Below are positions 35,690 through 47,798 of a stretch of 64,000 nt of DNA, piece by piece; within the stretch, counting starts at the first letter, position 1; every line of letters begins with the position of its first letter. The notes beneath the pieces were generated by a model that made no database searches, had not been told where the DNA came from, and saw nothing but the letters and a program-made list of their open reading frames with translations. Source of the DNA: Polytrichum commune (taxonomy: Eukaryota > Streptophyta > Polytrichopsida > Polytrichales > Polytrichaceae); contig OX485809.1 of the NCBI GenBank assembly GCA_950295325.1, positions 41,695,081 through 41,759,080 of the forward strand, in the 5' to 3' direction. The position numbers and the translations under genes were made by a program.

Positions 35690-37255
35690 GGAAAGAGCAG
35701 GAGATCGTGAGGTCCAGGACCGCCGGAACCTCTGCGCCCTCGATTGGTGTAGGGGAAAGAAATGAGAAAAAGCGCAAAGAGATTCGTCTCCCTGGCCGTC
35801 AGATCTCGACACAGACGGACAGGACAAGCTCACGATGCTCAGAACGGGAAAGACGTGAGAAAGAAAGAAATCCCCCCTGCTCCTTCTTTTCTTCCTCTTC
35901 GTTGTCCCTGTCCTAAAGGACTCTCCCTCCCCCTCTCCCCTTGATTTCCTCTTCTCTCCCCTCCTCTCCTTTCGACCGCGAAGTTGCCTTGCTTCGATTT
36001 GCTCTGTCTTTCTCCCCTGCACATTCTGCATGCCATGGTCCCCGCTCCTCCGTCGTTTCATTCCGCGGCAGGATCATCGTGTGTCGTCAAATCTCTTCTC
36101 CTAGCTTCTCTGTGGATAGTTTAGTTTGTTTTAGTTTTATTTTAGTGTGTTTATCTTCCACTTCTGTTCTGTTTCTTGTGGCGAAGAATCGGAGTCGCAG
36201 AGGACTTAGTTGTTTGTTCTGGCATTCCGTTCGCAGGATCATCGTCTCTCGTTAAATTTTCCTTCTCTGAGTTTCCTTGTGGATATTTTCTTGCTGTCCA
36301 AATCTCTTCTCTTAGTTGCTCTGTGGACAGCTTGGTTTTTTGTTTTTACTTATTGTGTTCATCTTCACTTCTGTAAGTTCCTCGTGGCACAGAATCGGAA
36401 GGAAGAGGAGTTAGTTCCGGCATTTCGTTGGCAGGATCGTGTGTCGTCAAATCCTGCCTCTTGGGAGGAGGAGGAGGAGGAGAGGAGAGGAGAAGACGGG
36501 TTTCTTGTGGCATTTCGTTGGCAAGAGGTTTCCAGGTCTCGTGATAGCGGTAGTCTTTCGGGTGTCGCCCTTGGTTCGCGGTAGGTAGGATTATTAGAGT
36601 GCGAAATCACTCCTTTCTGGTTTCTTGCGGTCGGAGGAGAAACGTGAAGTCGGGCATTGTCACTTCTCTTGGCGGACACTTGCGGGTTTGAGCCCCAGCT
36701 TGCAGTGCGATTGCGTCTATCTTTGTTCTGTCTGACTTAGGATTTGCATCCTAGGGGCGCGGAGGAGGAGTCGCCTTGTGGAAGTGGAGTCACTTTCTTG
36801 TTTGTTTGTTTTGAGAGAGCAAATTTTTTTTGGAGGCACATTCTTAGCCGCTGTTACGTACAGTAGTCGACACTTGCACTTCGCGAGAGTAGTAGCTGTA
36901 TATCCCTCCCTATCTGTCATGCATTGAGCTCTAAGCAGCGAGGAGGTTTCTTTGTTGTATTATATTTGGATTATTCTCTTCCGCTGCGTTTATTTTATGC
37001 CCCTGTAAATTGTCTGTATAGTGAGAGCCTGTGTTCTTTTGTTCGTTCCTGTCTCGTCATCTTTCTTCAGAGCTTCCCTGCGAGTGAGCGCTCTGTTTAA
37101 GAGTCTCAACGACACTGGCCATTTCTTTGTCGCCATTTCTCTGTCTGTTTAGTTCGCATGTTTTTCAACCTCTGAAATCTTCGATTCGGTGGCGTTGTTC
37201 TCCGCGCATTAGCTACTCACGCGGCGGAGGCGGCCAAAGGCTTGGGAACAGAACC
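35690..37255 (+). promoter_or_regulatory. GC-richer promoter/5' leader of the HPR2-like gene
   Basis: The base composition changes here to GC-richer, CT-rich sequence with purine/pyrimidine tracts, unlike the AT-rich repeats to the left. It runs directly up to the ATG at 37,256. A CATTYCGTTSGCAGGATC-like phrase recurs at 36,059, 36,223, 36,421 and 36,511, with AGAATCGGA between, so part of the leader was duplicated in tandem. No unambiguous TATA box or transcription start is visible. A 5'-UTR intron is possible but not demonstrable. Confidence 0.5.
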
Positions 37256-39449
37256 ATGGCTGTGAAAGTAGCTCCGAAGGGGAAGCCGGAAGTTCTGATG
37301 ATGACAATGCTGATGCCGTATCTGCGTGACTCCCTTGAATCGAAGTTCGACCTGCATCCACTTTGGGAACAACCTAACAAGGAACAGTACTTGGCCAGTA
37401 AAGGAGATTGTATTCGTGCCGTGGTGACTTCAGGAAACTCGCAAATTGATTCCAAGTTCATCGATAAGCTACCAAACCTAGAAATTGTTTCATCTTTCAG
37501 CGTTGGTTTGGACAAGGTGAGGACTAATGCTTTTCACGTTTCTCTCTCTCTTTCAATGTATCTTCATCTTCGATTGACCTGGCGTACGTCTAGCATTATC
37601 TTAAACATCTGATCGTATGATATCTGTTTGATCATCGCAAGGCTTACTTCCTTCTTGGAGATTTTGTTCTCATGTTTTGTGTGAGCACTGAGTATCTTCC
37701 ACCGGTGAATATTTACACTTGGCCTCGGGAATGTAAAGTCCTGGTCATATTTCAGACTCTGTACGGTTCAGTGAAGAGCTAGTTGGGTATGTAAGAACCC
37801 GTAACGTAACGTACGTAACGTAAAAAAACATTAGCTCTCAAACATAACGTAAAAAAACTCAAGTTACTCAGAATTGCCCTCTTCTCCAAGATAGGGTGCT
37901 GATCTTGCAACTCCAGTGCCAAATTACTCAGTCGGCCTCAGAATCAGTTGAGAATGATACAGTATTGCACGATGCCAACGCTTATCATTAGGAACTAAGT
38001 TGAAGCCGGGATTTGAATTTTACATTCATGATGATAAGTATCCTGATATTCAGGGGAGTCTCAAGAGTTTGTAGTTCAGGCTCATGTGGAAATGGAGTAT
38101 CTTAGATCATATTGGATCGGTAGAAGTCTACTTTCTTATCGCTGTCCGGTCAGATTCTTACTACATCTACTACCATTGTTTCAGGTCGATGTGTCTTATT
38201 GCCGAGAAAAGGGTATTGCGGTGACGAATACACCAGATGTGTTAACAGACGACACTGCAGATCTTGCTATTGCGTTGTTATTGGCTACCATGAGACAAAT
38301 CTGTTCAGCAGATCGATATGTGCGGAAAGGTTGCTGGCCAAAACAGGGGGACTATCCCTTAGCTTACAAGGTAGGTACTGGGGCTGCTGTAATCTGAGAT
38401 GCTATGAGATATTTGTCTCAGCTTTTGTGAAAAAGTTTTAAGGGCATGCGTGCAGAGAATCCTAATGGTGTTGCTTTATTTTAGATTTTAAGCTTTTGTA
38501 TGAGTTGATATGCTTATGTCATTGTGGATTGCATTATTGTACCATTTTTTTGTTACAGATGAGTGGGAAAACTCTTGGCGTCATTGGATTAGGACGCATT
38601 GGGAAGGCAGTTGCCAAAAGGGCCGAGGCGTTTGGATGCAAAATTGGTTACTATGGGAGATCAGAGAAGACAGATGTTCCTTACACATATTACGATAATG
38701 TTCTAGACCTTGCCAAAAATTCGTCAATGCTCGTTGCGTGTTGTGCCCTGACCAAAGAGACTACCAAAATCATTGATCGAAGAGTTTTGGATGCATTGGG
38801 CCCTGAGGTCAGTCATTTCTTGAACTCTGTACTTAATTGGTGGTTTTATTTCAGAAGTAATTCTTAGATATGGTCAACGTCATCTCAGGAATTGTGCAAG
38901 CAATTCTGATGGTTGTATACTGGATAATCTACAGTTATATGTTTTTGGTATGATGAGGTTGTTGGGCAATGGCAATCAAAAGTCTTGCTTAGGTTGGTCT
39001 TCTTGGTGAAATGGCTTTCTTGTGGGTTTGTCTGATTTGGTACCTTTTTTTTGCAAGTCAAGGCTGCACATGTTAATTGTAGAAGGATTCGACATTCTCT
39101 GTCTGCTTTATTGTCAGAAGTTGTTGAATTTATTTCTGGTGAGAATACCCTTCTTACATTGGTTTCAACATTGGAACAGGGATTTCTTGTAAATATTTCC
39201 AGAGGAGGAGTAATTGATGAGCAGGAGCTAGTCAAGGCATTATTAGAGTGCCGACTGGGTGGTGCAGGTTTGGATGTGTTTGAGAAGGAACCTCATGTTC
39301 CGCAGGAGCTCTGGAACATGGATAATGTAGTGCTTCTGCCTCACGTTGGAAGTGCAACCTGGGATACACGTCGTGCCATGGCTGATCTTGTTGTCAGCAA
39401 TTTAGAAGCCCAATTTTCTGGCAATCCTTTACCTACTCCTGTGACATAA
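37256..39449 (+). CDS. HPR2: Hydroxypyruvate/hydroxyphenylpyruvate reductase, 4 exons
   Basis: Exons 37256-37516, 38185-38370, 38559-38807 and 39180-39449 join in phase 0 at GT-AG introns into 321 codons, close to the ~313 of Arabidopsis HPR2. It is a D-isomer-specific 2-hydroxyacid dehydrogenase. The NAD(P) loop GLGRIG is at residues 159-164, and the catalytic set is Arg240 (NISRGG), Glu269 (FEKEP) and His287 (LLPHVGS), spaced as in the family. [13 protein letters not shown] and [17 protein letters not shown] are hallmarks of the HPR2/HPPR branch. GRS at 182-184 after the second Rossmann strand suggests NADPH preference. Known members reduce hydroxypyruvate or glyoxylate in the cytosolic photorespiratory bypass, or 4-hydroxyphenylpyruvate. 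The choice between substrates cannot be made from sequence. No targeting peptide is seen. Start chosen at the first ATG, context ACCATGG. All key residues are intact. Confidence 0.95.
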
Positions 39450-41888
39450 TTGTCTAAATTAGGGCACTTTAGCTGCTAAGGTTATATTGTTGTACAAGCT
39501 GGTGACGGGGAAGGGAGGTATTGTTACATATGTTAGGATGTTCACATTGCTTTTATTTGGACAACTGGTGTCCAAATCCACCTAAAAGTGACATGGAGGC
39601 TGTTTAGAAGTAATTGGGAAGGATGTAAAGGAGACGCCAAGGGTGGAGCAGGTTCAATTGGACCCGGGTGTTATGCCTTCTGGATCTACCTCATGCTCTG
39701 CATAGATTGATTTTGAGATCTGTATTGTCTGTGGATGACGAGACAACAGCTTCCAAACTAGTCAATAGTGCATTATTCTTTTGGTTCAGATGGGTTTCCG
39801 ATTGGCGTCTAGTGAACAAAACTCAATTAGTGTCCTTCTCCAGCTATTTAGTCTGCATAGGAGTGAGTGTGCTCACTGAAATAGGTTAGTCATAACAATC
39901 GCATTGATGTCATACCCCACCAATCCTCACTCGGTCTGGTTACGTGGGCAGGTAGTGTCTCTAGAATATGACTAGATGATAGAGCTGATTCCTGCGTTTC
40001 TGGTGCTACAGATTGTTTACACAGGAATTGTGATCCCTGTGAAGAGTACTCAGGTTTATATTTGCCAACCTCATCGAGAACCAGTAAGATCATCCTTTTT
40101 TTGTACATGTAGGCATGGTATGTTATTGCACCTGGAAGTTACCAGTATGTATATAGTAGTCCTAGTGGTTAGACCGTGAGAGGCCACATTAGAGAAACGG
40201 CAATATTCGGTGATGTTTCATATTCTAGAATCAAACCAATGGAGGTTACGTTACAATAAAAACAAGTTGCACTCACAGGGTGCAATGTTATTTATTGTTA
40301 ATTCTGGTATGGAGGATTTTATAATTTCCGAAAGTACGTCTTAGAGCATTGGCTTTTTCTTAACTGTACTTTGCACAATCTGTGCTCATCAGAAGTTGTT
40401 CTTGGTTGTATCAGATGTTCTTTGTGTCAAGTTTACAGTCACCCAGAAGACTGAATTAGACTTACTGCCTGGCATGTAAATGCTGTGTGCACTTAAAATC
40501 TAATTGTTCATGAGTACTCCATCTGACACTCTAGTCACAGCTACTTGGTTTTGAGTATGAAAAGATAGAGCTTTGCACTTTATACGTGCATACTTTTCTC
40601 TTTTCCATGGTTTTTGCCTGGAACCTTATCTCAAGTCTGGTAATTCGCAATGTAGCATTATTTCCTCTAGCAGAAGCATGTATTGACACTGAAACACTAG
40701 AACTTCTGTGGGGGGAAGAGTTCTTGGTACAGTCACCATTCTTCATTGTTCCTTGAACTTTCTGCTGTGATATGGGCCTTGAATGGCATTCTCATTCCCT
40801 GATGTTCTCCATGGAGATATCTTTACAGCGCTCTTATATGTGGATCTTGAATACTCTCTGACATTGATTAGTTGATATGGATTTGTAAATGTCAACCATT
40901 AGAATTTGTACATTAAGTCTCTTTGGACTAATGCCCTCCTAGCCCTTTACTCGACCTGATTTGATTACACTATGAACATGCTTGATTCCATTGTTTCCCT
41001 TTGCTTCATTTTTCTGCTCTTGGTCACTGGAGTAACGAAGTATGGCCCAATTACCATAGACAAGCTTGATTGTTGGAACAACTGTTTAAACAGAACAATT
41101 AACCTCTCTTGACTCAGTGACGGAAAATTGTGTACAGCAAAGTCACTGCACAAAAAAATCAAGACTATGTATGAAGCTTTAAGATTATCAATCATAGAAC
41201 ACATCTGTTGTCTTAACTTTTGAGCAAAATGACCTACTTCTTGCTCCAATTATGTTTTTGGCTCTGAAGCACTAAAACATTGAAACTTTGGAACACACTG
41301 TTGTGGTGATTCATGTAACTCTTGGGAAAAGGCATGTTGCATTTAATGTGTGTGGTACTAATTCCCGAAACACACTATTTTGCTAAATCTCAAAATTGGT
41401 GAGGGTTGAAATGATTATGGAGTGATACCAAATTCATGAATACATGCTCATTTACCATACCCTATCAAGAAAATTAGTGCGTGCTTTGAGATGTTTGTAG
41501 GGTGCAAAAGCCTCTTTGGCGAGCTTGAAGAGGATTCTTCTTTTTAGCAGTGCCACTCAATACTGAGACATCTCCTAACACTAGGAAAATGAAGAGAACC
41601 TATTATTAAATTTTTTAGCACTTTGACACTTTGGGCCTCCAAAACTTAAATCTTTTGGTGGTACGATTTCCATAGCGTAAAGCAATTTGGTATCACCTTT
41701 TATTATTTTCCCACATGCACTATTAGCCCACCCTCAACATGTGGGATAATCGATTTCATGATTTCGGGACTTTAATTTGCAACATGTGACTTTCAGCATT
41801 GCAAATTGGAAAAGTTATACATTAATCACAATAATACCATTGTTTTGTTCTTACTAAATCAATTCAGAGTTGGGTATAGACATCGTCC
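39450..41888. other. 3' flank of the HPR2-like gene, no further gene
   Basis: No open frame with recognisable motifs. An AATAAA at 40,255-40,260 is a possible poly(A) signal but lies 800 bp past the stop. The sequence is less repetitive than elsewhere in the window. Confidence 0.4.
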
Positions 41889-41960
41889 GGGTATTTGGTC
41901 TAGTGGCATGATTCTTGCTTAGGGTGCAAGAGGTCGGGAGTTCAATTCTCCCAATACCCC
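41889..41960 (+). tRNA. tRNA-Pro (AGG)
   Basis: This 72-nt gene folds fully. The acceptor GGGTATT pairs with AATACCC. The D arm has GGTCTAGTGGCATGATT. The anticodon stem CTTGC/GCAAG closes the loop TTAGGGT with anticodon AGG. The T arm is GGGAG, TTCAATT, CTCCC, all paired, and the discriminator is C. The internal promoter boxes TGGTCTAGTGG and GAGTTCAATTC are intact. No intron. It closely resembles the plant nuclear tRNA-Pro(AGG) as I know it and looks functional. Confidence 0.95.
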
Positions 41961-41963
41961 GTC

Positions 41964-41967
41964 TTTT
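41964..41967 (+). terminator. Pol III T-run after tRNA-Pro
   Basis: A TTTT tract starts four bases after the tRNA's 3' end, the usual minimal RNA polymerase III stop. Confidence 0.75.
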
Positions 41968-42124
41968 GAAGGTCAGGAGTCTTTCTATTTTGAAAGAGAT
42001 TCTATTTTTATGGATGGTATCAAACATAGAGCCTGTACCTCATTAAAAAGGCCCCAAAATTACATCCATTTTGGCCCTGGAAGGTGGGCCTTTTGCGTAA
42101 TTGGATGTCTAGGCAGTGACCAAA

Positions 42125-42764
42125 GGAGAGAGGGAATTATCCCCACACAAGTGCACCTCTCATCCAGCCAAACATAAAAACTTGGCTTCCCTATAGTGTT
42201 AAGTCATTTCAAATGACCTCTAATACACTGAGGTTGAGGCATCCATAGTCGATCATGTCCATTTAACTGCTCGCTAGGGTCATGGAATGTTCACGTGGAT
42301 GAGATCTACATTTTTTTAGGTGAACGAAGTTTAGGGTTACATGGTGGTGGTTTGTGATTGATTACCCTCATAAGTGTTTTGATAACTGTCATAACTAAGC
42401 ATTAGCATTGAGACGAGCGGTTATGGGTTAACCTATAAATTGACTATGTGTTACCCTAACTTTATTGCTTTAAAATTCGTAGCAATTTCCATATTTCATG
42501 AAAATTAAAAAACTTTTTTGACATTCTCATGAGAAGTTGTTTCTCTTTGCACGAAAAATAAACCCCTGTTAATACTCTTCCTAAATAGATGCAAACTCTC
42601 TTATTTGATCGGTTATGGATGCCTCAACCTTAATATGGGATCTTTGAAACTAATTCTAGTGTCAAATGTTTTTAAAAATAAAAATCTCCAAACTGCATAT
42701 TATTGCAGGGCTCTTATATTGGATGAATGAGAGGTACAATTGTGAACGATAATTCCCTCTCTCC
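42125..42764. mobile_element. 640-bp Mutator-like MITE with 9-bp TSD
   Basis: Both ends begin GGAGAGAGGGAATTATC (17 bp identical, inverted). Weaker homology runs on for ~35 bp through a CACCTCTCAT..ATCCA block. The flanks GTGACCAAA (42,116-42,124) and GTTACCAAA (42,765-42,773) match at 8 of 9 bases, the duplication length of Mutator-like elements. There is no coding capacity. It lies 160 bp after the tRNA-Pro gene and about 270 bp upstream of the TTC33-like start codon, so it may contribute promoter sequence. Confidence 0.85.
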
Positions 42765-42881
42765 GTTACCAAACGACGTACATAGTTGCTAATTGAGATT
42801 TCATTTTAGCTCCACACTCCACGAATTGGGACAATGCCATGCGCCCTTGCCTTTCCAAAGTTCCAAAATCTATGGTAGATT

Positions 42882-43364
42882 ATGGATGAAGTTAGCATCG
42901 ATTTGGATGGACGAAATGATCCATCGCATTCCATGGATGTAAATGACTTCCTTAGAGAAGAGAGTGGGGCTCCGAAACCCGAAACCCTAGAGCTCGGCAA
43001 TCGCCATCGACATCGACATCGCCATAGCCAGGCACGATGCAGATGGTATGGAAGAACAAGAACAGCAAGAAACGGCCTCACAGCAGCCGCTCCTTGGGCC
43101 TACCATTCGAGCCCACGTCTTCGGAGCGGCAAGAAGCCGAGAATGATCGGAACAATAGAAGAATTGATGCAGAAACAACAACGAGTGGGAGGAGGGGTGA
43201 TGCCGCAGTCCCCAGTGCGGATATCCATGAAAACGGTGATGGCGAAGCCGAGCAGATCGCGCAGAGGCTGCAAGAGGAGGGCAACAGAATGGCAGAGGTC
43301 AGACTCCAATCTTTGCGTCGTTCGTCTGAATTGGAGAGAAAGCAATATATGCGAGGTCATCTAG
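42882..43364 (+). other. Upstream overlapping open frame before TTC33-like start
   Basis: From the ATG at 42,882 a frame stays open for 160 codons, overlapping the TTC33-like exon 1 in another phase and running into intron 1. It crosses a (CATCGA)n tract that gives an Arg-His run. If transcription begins upstream of 42,882 this would be an overlapping uORF. More likely it is 5'-UTR with a chance frame, since the other frame carries the family-like N-terminus. Confidence 0.3.
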
Positions 43365-46300
43365 TTCTTGACGTTTTTGTTGAGTCCTCTAGAAGGAGGC
43401 AGTGGTTTTCAGGGGCCCTCTAATTCTTGTGAGTCCCGTTTCGGGACTGGGATTGCGTGTAGACTTAGACCAACTTGAAGATGAAGCATCTCCATAATTT
43501 ATGCTGGTGTCAGCATCCGAGCCATCTTTCTTTCTAGAGTTCCTTACAAAATTTGCATAACGAGTAACTCTCATGCCACTGTGATTTTTTAAAGAGTTAA
43601 AAGAAGAAGGAATCCATGTCAATGCAAAAGTGAGTTATTCCCCGGTCATGGCTCTAGTGCAAAGGAGATGTCCTCTTGAAGAAGGTTGCTCTCTATGTGT
43701 GTGCACAACAACCGCTTTTCAATTCTCTTTGTTGTTTGTCGGAATTGAATTGGAGAAAAAAGTGACATTTGGGAGGTCATCTAGTTCTTCACGTTATTGT
43801 TTAGTCCCTATCGAAATATGATTCATTAGCACTAGTACCCAACTCCCATGCCAAAAGGATATAGCCAAAAAGATGAAAAAGAAAAGGAATCCACATTATG
43901 GCCAAAGCGAAGTGTTCCTTGGTCACATGGCTCAAGTGCAAACTTATGATAAGTGCAAAGGAGAAAGTCCTCTTGAAGAATGTTGCTCTATCTTGTGTGC
44001 ACATGACCGCCTTTCAAGCGTCAAAGAGTTACAGCAAGAAATGTTCTTGACATTGTTGTTGAGTCCCCTACTCGAAACTTGATTCACTGGCACTAGTACC
44101 TGTATCCTATGCCAAAATTATTTAGGGGGACAAAAAAACAAGAGATCTATGTCATGACAAAATTTAAGTATTCCCTTGCCAAATGGCTCAAGTGCAAACT
44201 TGTGAGGATACACTAGTGCAATGGAGAAGCCCTCTTGAAGAAGGTTCTTCTCATATGTCTGCGCACACAACCAACAACTTCCATTTCTCAAGTGAATAAG
44301 TGTTCTGGTGACTACCCTATTGGGGCGCCATTTTCCATACTTGCTTTGGACAACTATCCACATATGCATTAAGTAAACCTGCAAGTGATGATCCCTCCTC
44401 AGGGTGGATCACATGGTTAAATGAACCGATGATAAATAGGAGATTCCTTAAAAAAGAAATAAACTAATCAGTTAATTTTTGACTTCTCGCTATGAGCAAC
44501 TATCCACATGTAGGGTCAACTGTGCCTGCAATATTTAACAAAATTGAAATTATCATTTGTGAAACAGGCTGTTACAATCATGTGCTGTGGTAGTCTGACT
44601 ATGTGCAGTCTAAGTTATATATGTGTTGACATGCATGTCTGATCCTGCTGTGAATCGTGGTTTGTGATGTTGTGAAATATACATGGCAAAAGATTGTGGT
44701 TGATGTGATTGAATAAAACTTATAGTTGCGATCAATTACATCAAACATTGTGTGAATGGCTACAAAACATAGGGTTGCAATTTCATTCTTTTGTTTCTAT
44801 ATTTGATAGTTGCCACATCTAAAAGGATGAAATGTGAGTTGCATCGGTGTTGAATAAATCGTTACCTAAATGTTGAATTAGCATTGCAAAAATGTTGAAT
44901 CCTGAAGGGTATGTAACGACACTAACTCAACATTAAAAGCTTCCCACTTGCATTTTGAGATAAATGTCTACCTCATGCGAATTTAAATAGCTTGAGAAAT
45001 TTTGATGTTATACAGGAAGGGAAGTACGTTGAAGCTTTGGGAAAGTGGGAAGCGGCGATAGTCTTAGTGCCTACAAGGGCTGTGCTGCACGAGCAGAAGT
45101 CGCAAGTGCTGCTGGAGCTGGGCCGCATGTGGATGGCAGTACAGGCTGCTACACGTAAGTTGCTGCATGCTTTCAGTTGTTTTTATTCCTTCTACTTGTC
45201 TTTGCCTTTACATTCTTAATAGAAAAGGAGAGACGGAAACTCGCTCACCTGTTTATTGCGATAGAGACAGCCCTCTAAAGTCCTTGACTCAATTCTTAAT
45301 GGTGAGGGGTTTACAGGGTTGCCTCTCTCAATAATCGGTGGGCAATAAAGATCTAGAAAATATATGGGCTTTGTGGGTGGAATGAGCGTGCAGCCTTGTT
45401 CTAGAAAGCTGATTTATTTATGAGCCGATTTATTACTGGAAAATGATTCCAGTGATCATAGGAGTTGCTCTGACATGACATTCGAGGCTGTATCCAGTGA
45501 GGACAGGTAATTGAGCCTAGGCTTTTCAAATAGTCATGGAGCGCTTGTGTTGAGTAGAGTCTAAACACCAAAGAAATTTACCACAAGGTCTTGCATTTTA
45601 TGTGTTCAATTATAGATGATAATAAGCTCAATACTCCACACCCGGACTTTTGCTGAGGCAGGACAGGTGTAGATGGAGAGAGGAAAAAGAGCATGGGCAT
45701 GCTGTGCTGACACAGCTACCCTGTCTCCTACTGCAGGTGCTACTGAACTTCAGCCTTCATGGCCTGAGGTACTCACCTTGTGCCCTTTTTTTGGTATGCT
45801 CATGTTTGTGGCCAAACTCCTGGTTTACATTCAATTCAAACGTGCATTCTACAAGGTTGATGGTGCTAAAATTGTCACTTCAAGAGCTATTATGAGATTT
45901 ATAAACTTTGATATCATTCTTGTTAGCAATTGATAGGGGATTCCAACTCATCAAAGTTTGTCTTTGAATTCTGTATGCAAAAGTCACAAGGGTTCAAAGC
46001 TTGATTGGCGGTGGACATTCTTAGAATCAATATGTACTCATTGTGCAAGATTTTAAGGTGTTGGTTTTGGGTGGGGCGTTGGTTTCAGAACCATCTACCT
46101 TAGGTTTAGCTGTAATGCAATATTCTTCATCCTGGGAGCAGATTGTTTTTCGGGGTGAATTTCCAATATCTTTTACTGATCTTCATGTCCTCCTGTTCTT
46201 TCATTATCCTTCTTTTTCACGCAGTACTCAGTGACATTCTGTACCTTGGGTTCCTGGTGAAGTCATTTGTTACTCTACAATCATCAAATCTACTTTAAGG

Positions 46301-47375
46301 AGAACTTAGAGAATGTTGGTATTTTGGTGTCAGTTGTCATTCATACACATAGATACAAATTGATCTTCAGTCTGCCTGTAAGTGTCTGAAAAGCAAAGGT
46401 TGTGTGTTTTGCACCTGCAACTTGAAGGTACCTATCCCCCACCACCAAGTCACTCATGTGTTTTCATTGCAGGCATGGGTCACACTTGCTAGGTCGCAGC
46501 TTAACTATGGTGAGCCTGCTCTTGCTGTGACCAGTTCACAGACTGCTTTGCGGCTGAAGGTACATTCATCTCAACCAGGATAGTAGGGTTGAAACCAGTG
46601 ACAGGCTGGTATTTGACTTTGTTAATAACCTCCAGTTCCGGTTTTCATGAACAAAGAAGTGGTTTTTAAAAAGGTTATTTGATTGGTTTTACCAGTTTTT
46701 GAACCGCAGTTATGAATCGAATGTTGTTCAAAGTTCTAAATTTTGAGAACTGCCCTGACAATCAATGGGAGTTTGGTGCCATCAATGCCTGCCCCAAACA
46801 ATTTTCTTCTTTAATGTTTGAATTCTTTGTTTGCTGATGCCTTTGAAACATTTCCATGACTTTCTGTCACATGCTGTGAATGGAGATCTAATCTTCTGGT
46901 GGTCTCTTGTTTTTGTCAGCCTGGCCACGAGGATGCTCAGACTGTTTTTGAGACAGCACAGCGCTTGGCAATCAAGCAACGTCACATTTCATATGTTGGT
47001 GTTGCAGCTGCCTCACGTTTAGCCGTAGGAGGGATTCAATCAATCAGTTCTGGTAATACTCGGAGAGCTATAGTTGTAGATGAAGAACACACAACCTTGG
47101 ATCCAAGCTCAGCCCACCCCATGAATAATCCTTGTGTGAAGGATCATGCTTCAGCTCCTGGAGATGAAAGTTATGGCACTGTTCCCAGTGGTGATGATGA
47201 CACGAAAAAAGTAATTGAAATCAACGCCAGTGAGACAAGTTCTCAAGTATTGGGTACAGTTGACAATCAGGTTGAAGCTGCAAGGGAAACACCAGGCTGT
47301 GTCAATCCCGATGGTGAGGATTCCGACCACAAAACTTCAAGTAGAGAAAGATCACACTCCAATTCAGAATTATGA
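43037..47375 (+). CDS. TTC33: TTC33-like tetratricopeptide protein, 5 exons
   Basis: Exons 43037-43297, 45016-45154, 45737-45768, 46473-46559 and 46920-47375 join at GT-AG introns; the second intron splits Arg134 in phase 1. The product has 324 residues. The N-terminus VWKNKNSKKR and GLPFEP resemble plant proteins annotated as tetratricopeptide repeat protein 33. Three TPR units follow: about 72-105 (EEGNRMAEEGKYVEALGKWE), 106-139 (LHEQKSQVLLELG, AATR) and 140-173 (PSWPEAWVTLARSQLNYGEP). A helical end (GHEDAQTVFETAQRLA) follows. TPR proteins act as protein-binding scaffolds; the partner is unknown. Plant homologues I know end soon after that helix, but here ~100 polar, acidic residues follow. 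ATG 43,043 is an alternative start. Intron 1 carries a tandem repeat, and the Mutator-like MITE lies 270 bp upstream. Confidence 0.88.
43330..44290 (+). repeat. Three ~260-300-bp tandem units in TTC33-like intron 1
   Basis: The ordered blocks TCATCTAGTTCTTGACG, TTGTTGAGTCC, GGAATCCA or AGATCTATG, GGCTCAAGTGCAAA and CCTCTTGAAGAAGGTT recur three times. The last block is at 43,671, 43,970 and 44,231. Identity is only moderate, so the triplication is old. The first unit begins just inside the intron. Confidence 0.7.
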
Positions 47376-47792
47376 GCCACAAAAAAAATACCATTTCATC
47401 AGACATCCAAGCAGCATGTTCCCTTCCAACAGAGTTTAGATTGAGTGTCTTGCACTAAAGTCTTTTCAGGGAACGCTGTGTATATAGTTATGTGCATCAT
47501 TTATTATACGATCCCATGTAACTTTCTGTTCCTTTTGAATGAGGGGATTTAATCAAAGATGCAGTGTGTCTGTTGCTTTGTATTGTAGCACAGTTGCCAA
47601 AAATGAGTGTGGTGGACAAGATGCTTGGAACAACAACTCAAAACTCACTGATGTGTACGTCATCTTTGATTTTTCTAAGGTTGATGTGCCTAACCTGGTT
47701 ACTCATCTTAATTGGACACCTATGTTGAATTGTATGTGGTTTGGTATGGCTCCAAGATTGGATATACTTGCTTAAAAGAGATTGCACTATGA

Positions 47793-47798
47793 AATAAA
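47793..47798 (+). promoter_or_regulatory. Possible poly(A) signal of the TTC33-like gene
   Basis: An AATAAA lies 418 bp after the stop codon. Plant poly(A) signals are loose, so this is only a candidate. Confidence 0.3.

Noticed and set aside
35672-36679. Arg/Glu- and Ser-rich frames over 100 codons on both strands in the HPR2-like leader
   Set aside because: The strand composition is purine/pyrimidine-biased, which opens frames by itself. No motif is seen and they overlap the leader duplications.
37127-37255. An in-frame extension upstream of the HPR2-like start
   Set aside because: It contains no ATG and does not resemble the family N-terminus; the first ATG is at 37,256 in good context.
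43298-43423. Reading exon 1 of the TTC33-like gene through to a stop at 43,423
   Set aside because: The GT at 43,298 joins exactly to GAAGGGAAGTAC at 45,016 and restores the first TPR, so the read-through is intron.
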